Below are positions 1-9,370 of a stretch of DNA of 64,000 nt, piece after piece; position 1 is the stretch's first letter; every line of letters starts with the position of its first letter. The DNA comes from Chaetomidium leptoderma (lineage: Eukaryota; Ascomycota; Sordariomycetes; Sordariales; Chaetomiaceae). The stretch is taken from assembly GCA_033296705.1 (NCBI GenBank), contig MU856988.1:7162-71161 (forward strand), in the 5' to 3' direction. The position numbers were made by a program, and so were the translations under genes. The notes below the pieces were generated by a model. The model was not told the DNA's origin, made no database searches, and saw nothing but the letters and a program-made list of their open reading frames with translations.

Positions 1-424
1 CGGCCTCGGTAGACCTCGCAGACTGGGAGGCCGCGTGTTCCCTGGCCGCCGCGGCCTGGGTAGCAGCCAGCAGCGCTCCATTATCTCCGCGTAACCCGGT
101 CGTAGTAGTCGCCGCCGCCGGGTTTGTATTGGGTGGTTCGGTAGTATTGCTACTATTCTGACTCGATGGCGGCGGTGGTCGTGCTGGAGAAGGGCCGCGT
201 CCGGTGTTGTCGTTGGTGCAGCTCCCTCCGGCTACTAATACCGCGGCCTTCTTCTGCTTGTTGAAGGCGAGAGTTGCGCCCTGCAGGGCGGCTGAGACGG
301 CGGGGTTCGCATTTCCGGGTGCTGGGGTTGACAGGGCGGAGGTCGAGGATGTAGCAGAAGGTGTCGTTGTCGCACCGCGGCCGTGGGTGTGGCTGTTTCG
401 GATTGGTGAGGGAGGAGGGTGCAT
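1..424 (-). CDS. N-terminal part of a fungal protein, cut by the left edge
   Basis: Reading leftwards from the ATG at 424-422, the frame stays open for about 141 codons and runs off the window. An in-frame stop lies upstream of this ATG, so it is a reasonable start unless there is an upstream exon. The translation is rich in Ala, Ser, Thr and Pro. It contains two short modules, AALQGATLAFNKQKKAA and then, further on, GDNGALLAATQAAAAREHA. Pairs of this style occur near the N terminus of fungal Irs4-type proteins (increased rDNA silencing, with an EH domain at the other end), but I recall that resemblance only loosely and the diagnostic C-terminal domain is outside the window. I therefore give no symbol. 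Larger open frames overlapping it on the same strand (153-725, 235-552) are Arg/Pro/Ser-rich shadows. Confidence 0.5.
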   Translation of the reverse strand, partial: MHPPPSPIRNSHTHGRGATTTPSATSSTSALSTPAPGNANPAVSAALQGATLAFNKQKKAAVLVAGGSCTNDNTGRGPSPARPPPPSSQNSSNTTEPPNTNPAAATTTTGLRGDNGALLAATQAAAAREHAASQSARSTEA

Positions 425-1496
425 AGGTTCCGTATGGAATGGAGGTACCTAGGTGAGGCAAGGGAGGTAGGTGTGTAGGTTTCGTCGGTCGGTCGGTCGG
501 TCGTTTTGCGGGACGAGTGTGGTCTTCGGCGCGGCTTACTGCGAAGCAACACGACGCAGGGCAGGATTGGGGAGAATCCGTAATGTCGTGCCTGGGTAGG
601 GTAGATAGATTTATCTCGGCATTGTTTGCGGTTGGAAGTCGAAGCGGCAGCCTTCGTCCATTTGAAGATTCACGGACTGAATGCACGTTGCTGGGTCGAT
701 CCTGGGCGCTGCAGCCTGCCTGCACGACGAATCCACAAATACAGGGCGATCAGACCACACAACATCCGCCGCAGCTGAAAGCTCGCTCTAAGATACAGGG
801 GTTGGTGAGGCTGCCGAGCGAGCTGAGGGCCCCTATCCATAACGAGATGCATCCCCGGGCATTTATTTCACAATCCCAATCGCTCAGGGGTTTCTTCTGG
901 ACGAGTCAACCCTCACGAATGCCAATACGAGATCACAATTGTCATGCACAACCAACTTTATTCCTCGCTACAAGTCCATAACTAAAACAAAATACAAAAG
1001 GTCATGTCAAGTGTTGGTATCTACAGCACACCAGCCGATCCCTCCGAGAAAAAAAGAGGAGGAACCCGGGCACTCTTTTGGCTTGATAAACAGGAGAGGG
1101 AAAATCATAACCCGTTAATAAACGCCAGCCATTGCACACCTATGTCCTCGGCCCCGAGTCGACAACTCGTCCCCGCAAGCCTGCACTGGTGACCCCCTCC
1201 GCAGGACGCGAGAGGGGAGCCTCACCCCCTAACCCCCTCACCCCCAGCCCAACCAACCCAGATCCAGACATGTATGTTTACTGAAAGAACAAAGTAAAAA
1301 AAGCCATTCCTGAATGAGGCTGTTTTGTCGGCCCGCGCCAGCCAAAGAAAAAAGAAGAAGAGCAGCGATTACTAGTAGGAAATGAACCCCAGCCTGGGCC
1401 GTCGATAACATGGAAAAGAAAACAAAGTTCAGGTGATAGGTATAAATAAAACAGGGCCGCGAACCAACCAACGCCTCGCAAGGACCCCAACAATCC

Positions 1497-1531
<35 letters not shown>

Positions 1532-1657
1532 AGTGCAGGCTATATCAACGCAAATGGCTGCGCATCAAGCAAGACATGTCGTCGTAGCGCCGTAACTCAT
1601 ACCCGTCGTCATCCAGACATGTATGTACTGGGCTGGCCAATGTGCAGGCGAGACTCC
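425..1657. other. intergenic, 1.2 kb, no gene seen
   Basis: No convincing gene. It contains a short GTCG tetranucleotide run near 484-503 and a CAA microsatellite near 1497-1530. The right part is probably the 3' untranslated region of the ASE1-like gene, which ends at 1658 on the minus strand. Confidence 0.5.
1497..1530. repeat. CAA trinucleotide microsatellite
   Basis: About eleven near-perfect CAA units lie in sequence without a supported gene, downstream of the ASE1-like stop codon. The apparent poly-Gln/poly-Leu open frames across it are by-products of the repeat. Confidence 0.85.
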
Positions 1658-4014
1658 TCAGTAAGCATCCTCGTCGGTCCACTCGCTCCCAGACGCAATC
1701 CGGTTACCCTCGTGGTCCACCATGGCTTGCCCAGCATGGCCGGGGGGAATACCTCGATGCCGCTTCAGCTGGCTAGACTGCGGCTGTGCATTACCCGACC
1801 GCGCAGCGCGCAGTTGGGCAAAGTAGGCGTCCGAAAGGTCCTCTTCGGGTTCTGAGTTGTCGTCATACGTCTCCCAGTTTTCGGACCCGGTGACGATGGT
1901 CGAGGTATTGGAGATTTGCCGTACGGGAGGGGGCGCCTGCGAGTAAGAAAGATGCGGGGCCCGGTCGCTGGCCTGCGAGGGACAATAATCCCGGGACGCT
2001 GGCCGGCTGTTTTCCTGGAACGAGTACCTGTCGTCATAGACATCCTCCGGCTCGACATGGCGGACAATACTGGATGCGAGGCCAGTGGACCGGTAGTGGT
2101 TCGCCGGTGTTTCCAGTTCCGGCGGCGGCAGAAGCTCCCGCATCTTTGGCGGCGGTGCTCTCAGAACGGAGTCGCCTCGACGGAGGCCAGGCCCGGCGTC
2201 GGCCCTCGACTCTGGCCGAGAGCGCTCGGAATTGCCACCATGTTTGAGATTCGAGAGCGGCTGCCGCGCGGGAAGCCGAGTTGGACTGCCCTTGAGGTTT
2301 GCGGGTGCCCCCCGGAGGGTCCCATTTGCTGGCTGCGCTGGCTTGGCGGTATTCGCAGCCGTCGGCGTCTTTGCTGCACTTTTTGGTGCCGACCTGACGC
2401 TACCGACGCTGCGAGCACGACTCAAACCGAAATTGGCGTTATTCCCCGGGGTTGGCGTTGGGGCCGGTGTTTTGGATCTGGGACCTGGCGCTGGCTTCGG
2501 CTCGTCCACCTCGAAGCAGTCGAGATATCGCTCTCCGTGCACCAGGAATGGCCGGCCGTACTCGTCTTCCCATTGCTCCAGGGCTCTACGCAGGTCGGCC
2601 GTGACCTTGGGGAGCTCCTTGGCAATCCGCTTCCTCATCTTCTCCTCTCGCAGCAGCTTCCCAGGGTCCCGCCGTTCGCCCTTCTGGCCGCGCATCATCA
2701 GCCGAGAGGCGTCCTGGCTCGACGTAGCTAGCTCGTCCCGCTCATTCACGAGGCTCTTGTGTCTATCAACCAGGGCCAATGTCGGGGCACGTTGTTCCTG
2801 CAGCACCTCCAGTCGACCAATCTCACGCTCGTGCGCCTCGAGAAGGGCATCGCTGTAAACATCCGAGAAAGCAGGGGTAAACTCGAGCATCTCGTCCTCA
2901 GAGAGGTACAGCGCGTCCCAGAGTTCCTGGAGTTTGAAGCGGGCGTCCTCGACAAATAGGTGCAGATTCTGTCGCTTGAGTTCGTTGAGCCTCGCAAGCT
3001 CGTCCTCGAACTCGTTGATTTGCCGGACACCACAGCCTCGGTTGCCGTTGAGGAACGCCTTACGTTCCCTTTCCTCGATGCCTAGCCTTTCCCAGAGGCC
3101 TTCGACAGTGCTTTTGAGATCTCTCAGACGCCTCTCACGGTTCTTTTTCTCCTCCAAGAGCTTGTCCCTCTTGGCGCGCAGCCGGGCGAGGTCTTCTTCG
3201 TGGAGGCCGAGCTGCTCGGGGGCGTCGCGATAGTATTTGACGATGGCGCCGTCTGTCTGCGCTTGTGGCGTTCCGAGCTCGGCCCATAGTTGAATCATGT
3301 TCTCGGCTAGTGTTTTCACTGTTGCCACGCGGCGCGTGTACTCTTCATACACACGCGTAAACTCGGCATCCAGCTTATCCACATACGCCGGCGACAGATC
3401 AAAGCTGGGAGGGATGGACTGATTTGGCGCCGTCGGGGGCAGCGCCAATTTAACAAAGGTCGGTTCAAGATGCAGAGAATATGACTCGAGAGCTTGGACC
3501 AATTCTGGGAACTGTCAGTTTGGACTTGGACGACTTGGTGATGAAGGGGGGGGGTGGCATACTCTTGACCTGCTCATACCGCTCCCGGTGGAGGCGGCTG
3601 ACTTGAATGTGTTTCTCCTTGAGCGTTTGGAGACACCTCGAGAGGGGGTAAGTAATTTTGAGATTCCCGTCGCTGTCGGCCTGATAGTCACGGCGCGACT
3701 GGTTGTCGTCGAGCGAGGCTTCCATCTGCCGAATCGTCGTGACCATCCTCTGCGCCTCTTCGACCATCCCCTTCTTCTCCGCCGTCACAAGGCGAACTTG
3801 ATTGTTCAAGGCATCGGACAGAGCCGCAAATAGCTGCCAGCCACGGATACGGTCAGCACATGAGGCGCAGCAGCCGTGGGGTCAGTGACAATGTCTCTCT
3901 TACCTCCTCCTCTCGAGACTCGCGGTCATGGCTAGGGACTCCGATCTCGTCAAACAAGCCATGCAGCTGGCCAATTATTGTATTGACCTGCTGGGCTAAA
4001 TAGCTGGTGTCCAT
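1658..4014 (-). CDS. ase1: Ase1/PRC1/MAP65-family microtubule-bundling protein
   Basis: Three exons: 4014-3904, 3833-3563 and 3504-1658, giving 742 aa. The introns (70 and 58 nt) have donors GTAAGA and GTATGC, branch sites CTGAC and acceptors GCAG and CCAG. The first ATG is at 4014; the open frame upstream only starts at a TTG. The N-terminal 450 residues are long charged helices typical of MAP65 proteins, including a stretch reading LHEEDLARLRAKRDKLLEEK and the spectrin-like region ending near WEDEYGRPFLVHGERYLD. The C-terminal 290 residues are Pro/Ser/Arg-rich and disordered, with many SP/TP sites, as in Ase1, where Cdk phosphorylation controls midzone binding. The family crosslinks antiparallel microtubules at the anaphase spindle midzone. 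Assignment is from overall pattern and length and is fairly firm. Confidence 0.85.
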
Positions 4015-7000
4015 GTTGTGGACACGGTCTCCCAAGGAGTAAAATAAAAAGAGTTTGAGGTTGGGCGCAAGTCGGGAGCAAGTCGGGAGCGCTTGGACTC
4101 CACTGCTGAGAGCCTTGGAATGCTGTCGTGTGATGAGTTGTCAGTCGAGCCGGAGATTGGTTGTGGTGGGGTGTATCATGGATCGCAATGACGTGCAGCT
4201 GGGTTCTGCAGCTAAAGTTTGTTGTTTTCAAGCCCTTATCACACCCGGAGGACTGGGGTCAGCGCATTGCCGAGCAAACAAAGCGTCGTCGAGAAAAAAA
4301 AGACCGAGTCGTAGCAAACAACAGCGCGCGGGTCCTCTGCGCTTGTGGCAGCTCAGCTCGTGGCCGGGAAAAAAAGAAAGACGGTATCCGTAGGTAGGAT
4401 GGGGGTGAAATCTCGATGGAAATGTTGAGAATGCGGGATCGCCGTGGACTTTGTGTTCCCAGGAACAGCAGCCGTGAAGTTGCACGAATCCTTGTTTCCG
4501 CCTTTCGCCGTCTCCAGGGCAACGGCCGCTGGTGTTCCTGCCCGCAGGTTGATCTCCCACAGCAGGTGGGGTTTCAGGAGGGCCCACCGGACGGGATCTG
4601 GCAATCTGCTGAGATCGCAGCTCGACCCCGCATTTTGCTACTTCCCATCCTCGATCTGGGCCCGGTCGAGACCAAAATTCATCGATCATGATGCTTGCAA
4701 TGGAAGCAACCTGGAAGAGACATTCTGAGCTGTTTCCACTCGCCTTACCAGCTGAAATAGCTGAATCACACACCTGAATCACACCTGAATCATAGTGGGG
4801 GAGCGCATCGGACCTCGGTATCCACAGAGCTAGCGATAAGACATCTAGCCGCCCGACCTGACGTGCTGCGTGCAGGCGCCGTCAGCCTTGCTCAGCCATC
4901 CGACCCGCCCGGAATGCGACGCCAAAAGATGACCGGATCCCGACATTGTTGACCGTGTTGACCTTGTTGACCCGCCGTCGTTGACCCGCCGTCGTTGACC
5001 GGCCTCGACCATCAGCTTGTCCACACAACCTGGAACTTGGAAGGACTGCAGCTTGGCGCCCACCTTCCAGGTTATTTTGCGCTCGACTCGACCGTCTCCC
5101 GAACGTCGGAGACCATGTGCACAATGCGACGCCGCAATGTCGACAGACAAATACCGGTAACCCATAGTTACGGCACGACACAATGGCCGCCTGGCACTCG
5201 GAGACGCCACGTTCCGGCCAACTATCGCGTGTCTGCGGTTGCAGCGAACGGGTACTCGAGCAGTCGAGCCAACCAACGATCCGACTGAACGTCATTGCGG
5301 ATCTCTGACGGCCACTTCAGATGAACGAGGAGATGTCGCAATGGAACTCTTCTAGACTCAACGCATTGCCTGTATGATGGGGCCGTACTTCAGTACCATC
5401 GTCGTCAAAGTCTTGGATCATGGACGCTGGCTAAATGTTTGACACAGCTGTGCCGGCCGCGCCCAGAGCGATCCTCTTCTTGGGTCGCGCCCACGGCATC
5501 AATCGCACAGACGTTTATGATAGTCTGGGGAAGAGGCAAGCGAATTTGCTGTCCAAGTAAGCTTCGTTTTGAGTGGATTCGATTCGATTCGACATGGCAT
5601 TCCCCTGTTAGTATGTTTGTGCCACGGGATATTCCATGGCATTTTGTCTCGTTGTAAGTGGCACCTGTATCTGTCTGACCTTCGACTTGCACCGCCATCC
5701 CGGAGCCATTCCTCTCACCAACACGTCTACAATGCTTTCATTCTGAACTCGAATCATGTTCAGGCCGGATGCTAAGATTTTACTAGGTCCTTCGCCCTCT
5801 TCCTCCCCCGTCTTTCACTCCCGGTCGCATCCGGTGCTTGATGATCGACCACTTGCCGAACCCCGCAACAGGGGTCTCAATGCCATGCTGTCTGTGCGTC
5901 AGCGTTTTCCCCCCCCGAAGTCCACCAAGATGGACGATAACGGTCGACTCCGCACATGTTTGAGGTCTTCAGCAGCCTTATAGGCAGAAATACAGTCTCG
6001 GGAAGACAAGCAAGCACTGGCCAACCACGGCTTCTCCCGCCCCTTCCCAGGCCGGCCCCCGTCTCTAGTTTGGGATGCCATAAGTTGTTTGTGGAACAAT
6101 AGTTGGCTGGTCCACAAGGTCTCGCTATGGCCATCGAACTGCATCTTTCTGGCGAGTTTCAAAACCAGCCCCCTTGCCGAACGCCATCTCTTGTCGAGAA
6201 GGTAGTAGGCTTGGGTAGCACTTCTCGGCCGAATAAGATGTCTGTGCCCACATCAACGTGGCCCTGGTCCGGCAGTTACTGGGCCCAAGCGCTTTTACTG
6301 TCGTTCCCCAGATTCTGCTTCTGCCCCCGCGGATCATGGTAGTATCCTCCACGGCTCTCGCATGAGGCCTGGTCCTGGTCGAGATCGGTATGGCCGACTG
6401 AGTCTTGTGTGCTTTGTTTGATCACCCGCCATCGCAAGCAGTGTTGGCCGTCGTCCGATGCTGCGAAGTCCCTGTCGATGATCTGGAACTTCCCTAGAAC
6501 ATTGGATTCAAGCTTCTTTGCTTCTTTCGTCCCATTCAGTGGCCAGGGCTTGAATTCCGTGCGCTTGCTGAAGTTGCCTCCGAGTGACGTCTGGTCCTGG
6601 CTACATTTACCCGTCCCGTTGTGTGGCAACCTGAGGAGCGTTTGTATCCGGTGGCGGAAGCTTATGATAGCGAATGCCTTGTACACCGAGGTGGTAAGCA
6701 GCGACGAGTTGTCTTCGTTCCGGACGATACGAAGATGTCATGGTGGGAGCCTTTAGACAAGGCGGGAGCAGCTTCTTGAAGGGCCGCGAGTCCTCAAAAG
6801 ACTCCTTCGACAACTCACTCCTCGGTGTAAAGGTTTTCTAAGCAGCCGTGTCCGGCTGATTGCCATGGAACTCGAAACCAGCGGCTGTAGCTGGCAGCCC
6901 TCTTGTACAATGCCGGTCGACATCCGGCCGTCACCTAGTTCACCTACCGCGCCGCCGAGGTCTACTCCGGAAGCCATCTTGACACACGAGGCAGATTTAC

Positions 7001-7399
7001 CCGGCCGGCCCTCTGCATGCGAGCCGCATCAAGACACGAGACGAGACGACTCACAGATCGACATGCAACGTTCGTCTTGACGGCCCATCCGAACCTCGAC
7101 CAGTGCCAGGACGGACAGGAAAGACGGGCTTGTGGCTTCGTTTGCCCGGAACTATCTCATGATGTATCCACATGTCGTCGGCAGTATCCCGTCTTCGTCT
7201 CAGATCTGGAGTCGGCTATCTCCTATATCTTGACGGATATGCCCACGACGTCTTGGTATCCTATTTTCAGCTTCTCTTTTATCGATTGCTCTCTCACTCC
7301 ATTCCTTGACCGTCTCGCTCTTTTGCGTCTGATGGAGGTTCTCTCTACATCACACATCCAGTCTTTTGTAATGACATAGCACAACCACTGCGTTCCATC
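4015..7399. other. 3.4-kb interval without a recognised gene
   Basis: Both strands contain many open frames of 60-180 codons, but none shows a domain, a consistent splice structure or protein-like composition, and they overlap on all frames. The interval holds the ASE1-like upstream region on the left and the rhodopsin-like gene's upstream region on the right. A cluster of five TTGACC hexamers at 4949-5000 is the only ordered structure I noticed. A non-coding RNA or a gene of an unfamiliar kind cannot be excluded. Confidence 0.45.
4949..5000. repeat. cluster of five TTGACC hexamers
   Basis: TTGACC occurs at 4949, 4958, 4967, 4981 and 4995. Start-to-start spacing is 9, 9, 14 and 14. The last two copies sit in a tandem 14-bp unit. 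It lies about 0.95 kb upstream of the ASE1-like start codon. It could be a binding-site array or simple tandem expansion; nothing here decides between them. Confidence 0.5.
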
Positions 7400-9370
7400 A
7401 TGAACGCCTCCTCGCCGCTAGCCCTCCCGGCATCCCCGGCGCCGTCCGGGCTGCAAACCTTTGCACTCTTTGTCAATTTTTTCTTTCCTGCCCTAGCACT
7501 GCTCGTCGTCTCTGTCCGCGTGGCAGGCAGAGTGGCGGCAAGCCTGTTCGCCGTGGACGACTGGCTCGTTTGCGTAGCCATGCTTATGTCGGTGGCCGAG
7601 ACCATTATCAGTTTCTTTTGTATGTCTAATCGCCTTGACGCCGTCGGGTATGAAGATAAAACTAACAGATGTAACGTAACAGTCATCAAGACAAACTTCA
7701 TCGGCATAGCTCCAGAGCAGATACCGCCCCATGACCCAACCCAGGGCCTAATATGGGCGTACGCTGTCCAGATTCTGTACAACCCGATACTTGCGCTGGT
7801 CAAGTCGTCCGTCTTGATCTTCCTCGCCCGCCTATTTGGCCAGAAGGACTGGATACGGCGCTCTCTGCTCTGGCTCAATGTCGCCAATATTTCGCAGATG
7901 GTTGCCGTCCTCTTCGCCATTGTCTTGCAATGCACACCCATCCCGTTCAACTGGGATCCGACCATTAGGGGCGGCTACTGCATCGATCGCCGAGCTTTGT
8001 TCATCTCATCGGCTGTCTTCAACATCGTCACCGACTTTTTGATCCTCGGCCTACCGCTCTATGTCTTCTCATCCCTCAGGATCCCCAAGCGGACAAAGAT
8101 TGCGCTCTTGGTTGTCTTCCTCCTTGGCTCCCTGTACGTCACCTTCCTCCACAATATCCTGTTTTTATCGTTGAAGCCATTCACTAACCAGTCACAACAA
8201 AACAGTGTGACCATAACCTCCATCATCCGCCTCTTCGTCCTCGTCCAGGGGCTCTTCAACATCTCCATCTTTCCCAACTCAGCCTCTTACAACGTCGGCT
8301 TCGTCACCTCAGCCGTCGAAACCAACCTAGCCCTCATCACCGCCTCCGCCCCGGCCCTCCGGCCCATCTTCCGCTCGCGCGACCGCGGCGGCTGGTTCGC
8401 GCGCAGCGTCATGGCTACCACAAGGCGCGACAATAACAACAACAACAACAACAATACCAGCAGCGACCCCGACGTCGAAAGGGGCCAAAAGCCCATCGGC
8501 TGGGGAGGGGAAGACAAAGAAACCTCCCCCATCATTAGCAAGAACAAGTCCAGCCGCGGCGGAAGCAGAAAAGGCAACACCACGAGCAGCAGCGCCCGCG
8601 GCGGGCGTGGCGGGCGCAGCAACAACCCCTTCCGCACGGCGCGCGGCGGCAAGACCAAGGCGCCGAGCATCGGCATCATCCGCGTCATCAGGACGACGGG
8701 GGGGGCCACGACCGACCTAGCCGAGCTGCGCAGCTCGCCGCGGTCGAGCGAGGAGCAGACCATGACCAACAACGGCATCATGCGCGTGAGCGACATCCAG
8801 CGCGAGATTGACGGCATCGTCAAGGATATTGCTGTGGCGGGGGAGGGGAGTTATACCGGTGGTAGGAGGCCTACTAGGCCTGGGGTTGGGGTTGGCGCCG
8901 GGGCTGCTGGGGCAGGGATGCGGCCGACGACGCCGACGACGCCCAAGAAGAAGAACATGACGGTTGTTGTTGCTGCTGCCCCTGCCCCCCCACCACCCAA
9001 AACGCCCCCACCACCTAAAACGCCCCGGACGCCTAGGACGCCTAGGACGCCCATGGCCAGGACACGGCCGTCGATGGAGACGATCACTGTCGGCGCTACG
9101 CTGGTGACGCCGCTGCCGGCGCGGCCGAGCACGAGTGGTGGCGGCGGCAGTAGGAGGGCGGGGGGAGGTGGTGGTCCGCCCGAGAGGTATTACAGTGAGA
9201 GCATCTACCCGGAGCAGGGGTTTGCGGGGAAAGGGGGGGACGATGATGATGATTATCTGGATGAGGATGATCGGGTGTTGAGGTATCTTGATCGGAGGTT
9301 TGGGGTTGTCACGCCCAAGGGCACGACGCCGACTTCCAAGGGGTGGGAGGGGAGTGGAAGGCCGTTTTAG
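7400..9370 (+). CDS. rhodopsin-like (PTH11-related) seven-helix membrane protein with long disordered tail
   Basis: The continuous frame of 656 codons appears to contain two introns that are multiples of three and stop-free. They are 7620-7682 (63 nt; GTATGT, ACTAAC, ACAG) and 8134-8205 (72 nt; GTACGT, CACTAAC, ACAG). Splicing gives exons 7400-7619, 7683-8133 and 8206-9370 (611 aa) and restores family-like sequence: FFFIKTNFIGI near residue 75 and LLGSLVTITSIIRLF in helix 5-6. The first 290 residues carry about seven hydrophobic helices and the motif YNPILALVKSSVLIFLARLF, characteristic of the fungal rhodopsin/PTH11-like domain. No cysteine-rich CFEM domain precedes it. The remaining 320 residues are Gly/Arg/Pro/Thr-rich with KTPPPPKTPRTPRTP-type repeats and a final acidic DDDDDYLDEDD stretch. 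Members are presumed receptors, but the ligand is unknown. Confidence 0.85.
   Translation: MNASSPLALPASPAPSGLQTFALFVNFFFPALALLVVSVRVAGRVAASLFAVDDWLVCVAMLMSVAETIISFFCMSNRLDAVGYEDKTNRCNVTVIKTNFIGIAPEQIPPHDPTQGLIWAYAVQILYNPILALVKSSVLIFLARLFGQKDWIRRSLLWLNVANISQMVAVLFAIVLQCTPIPFNWDPTIRGGYCIDRRALFISSAVFNIVTDFLILGLPLYVFSSLRIPKRTKIALLVVFLLGSLYVTFLHNILFLSLKPFTNQSQQNSVTITSIIRLFVLVQGLFNISIFPNSASYNVGFVTSAVETNLALITASAPALRPIFRSRDRGGWFARSVMATTRRDNNNNNNNNTSSDPDVERGQKPIGWGGEDKETSPIISKNKSSRGGSRKGNTTSSSARGGRGGRSNNPFRTARGGKTKAPSIGIIRVIRTTGGATTDLAELRSSPRSSEEQTMTNNGIMRVSDIQREIDGIVKDIAVAGEGSYTGGRRPTRPGVGVGAGAAGAGMRPTTPTTPKKKNMTVVVAAAPAPPPPKTPPPPKTPRTPRTPRTPMARTRPSMETITVGATLVTPLPARPSTSGGGGSRRAGGGGGPPERYYSESIYPEQGFAGKGGDDDDDYLDEDDRVLRYLDRRFGVVTPKGTTPTSKGWEGSGRPF

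Noticed and set aside
1916..2858. Long plus-strand frames of 271 and 208 codons
   Set aside because: They lie antisense to the ASE1-like coding exon, with Arg/Cys/Trp-rich composition typical of shadow frames.
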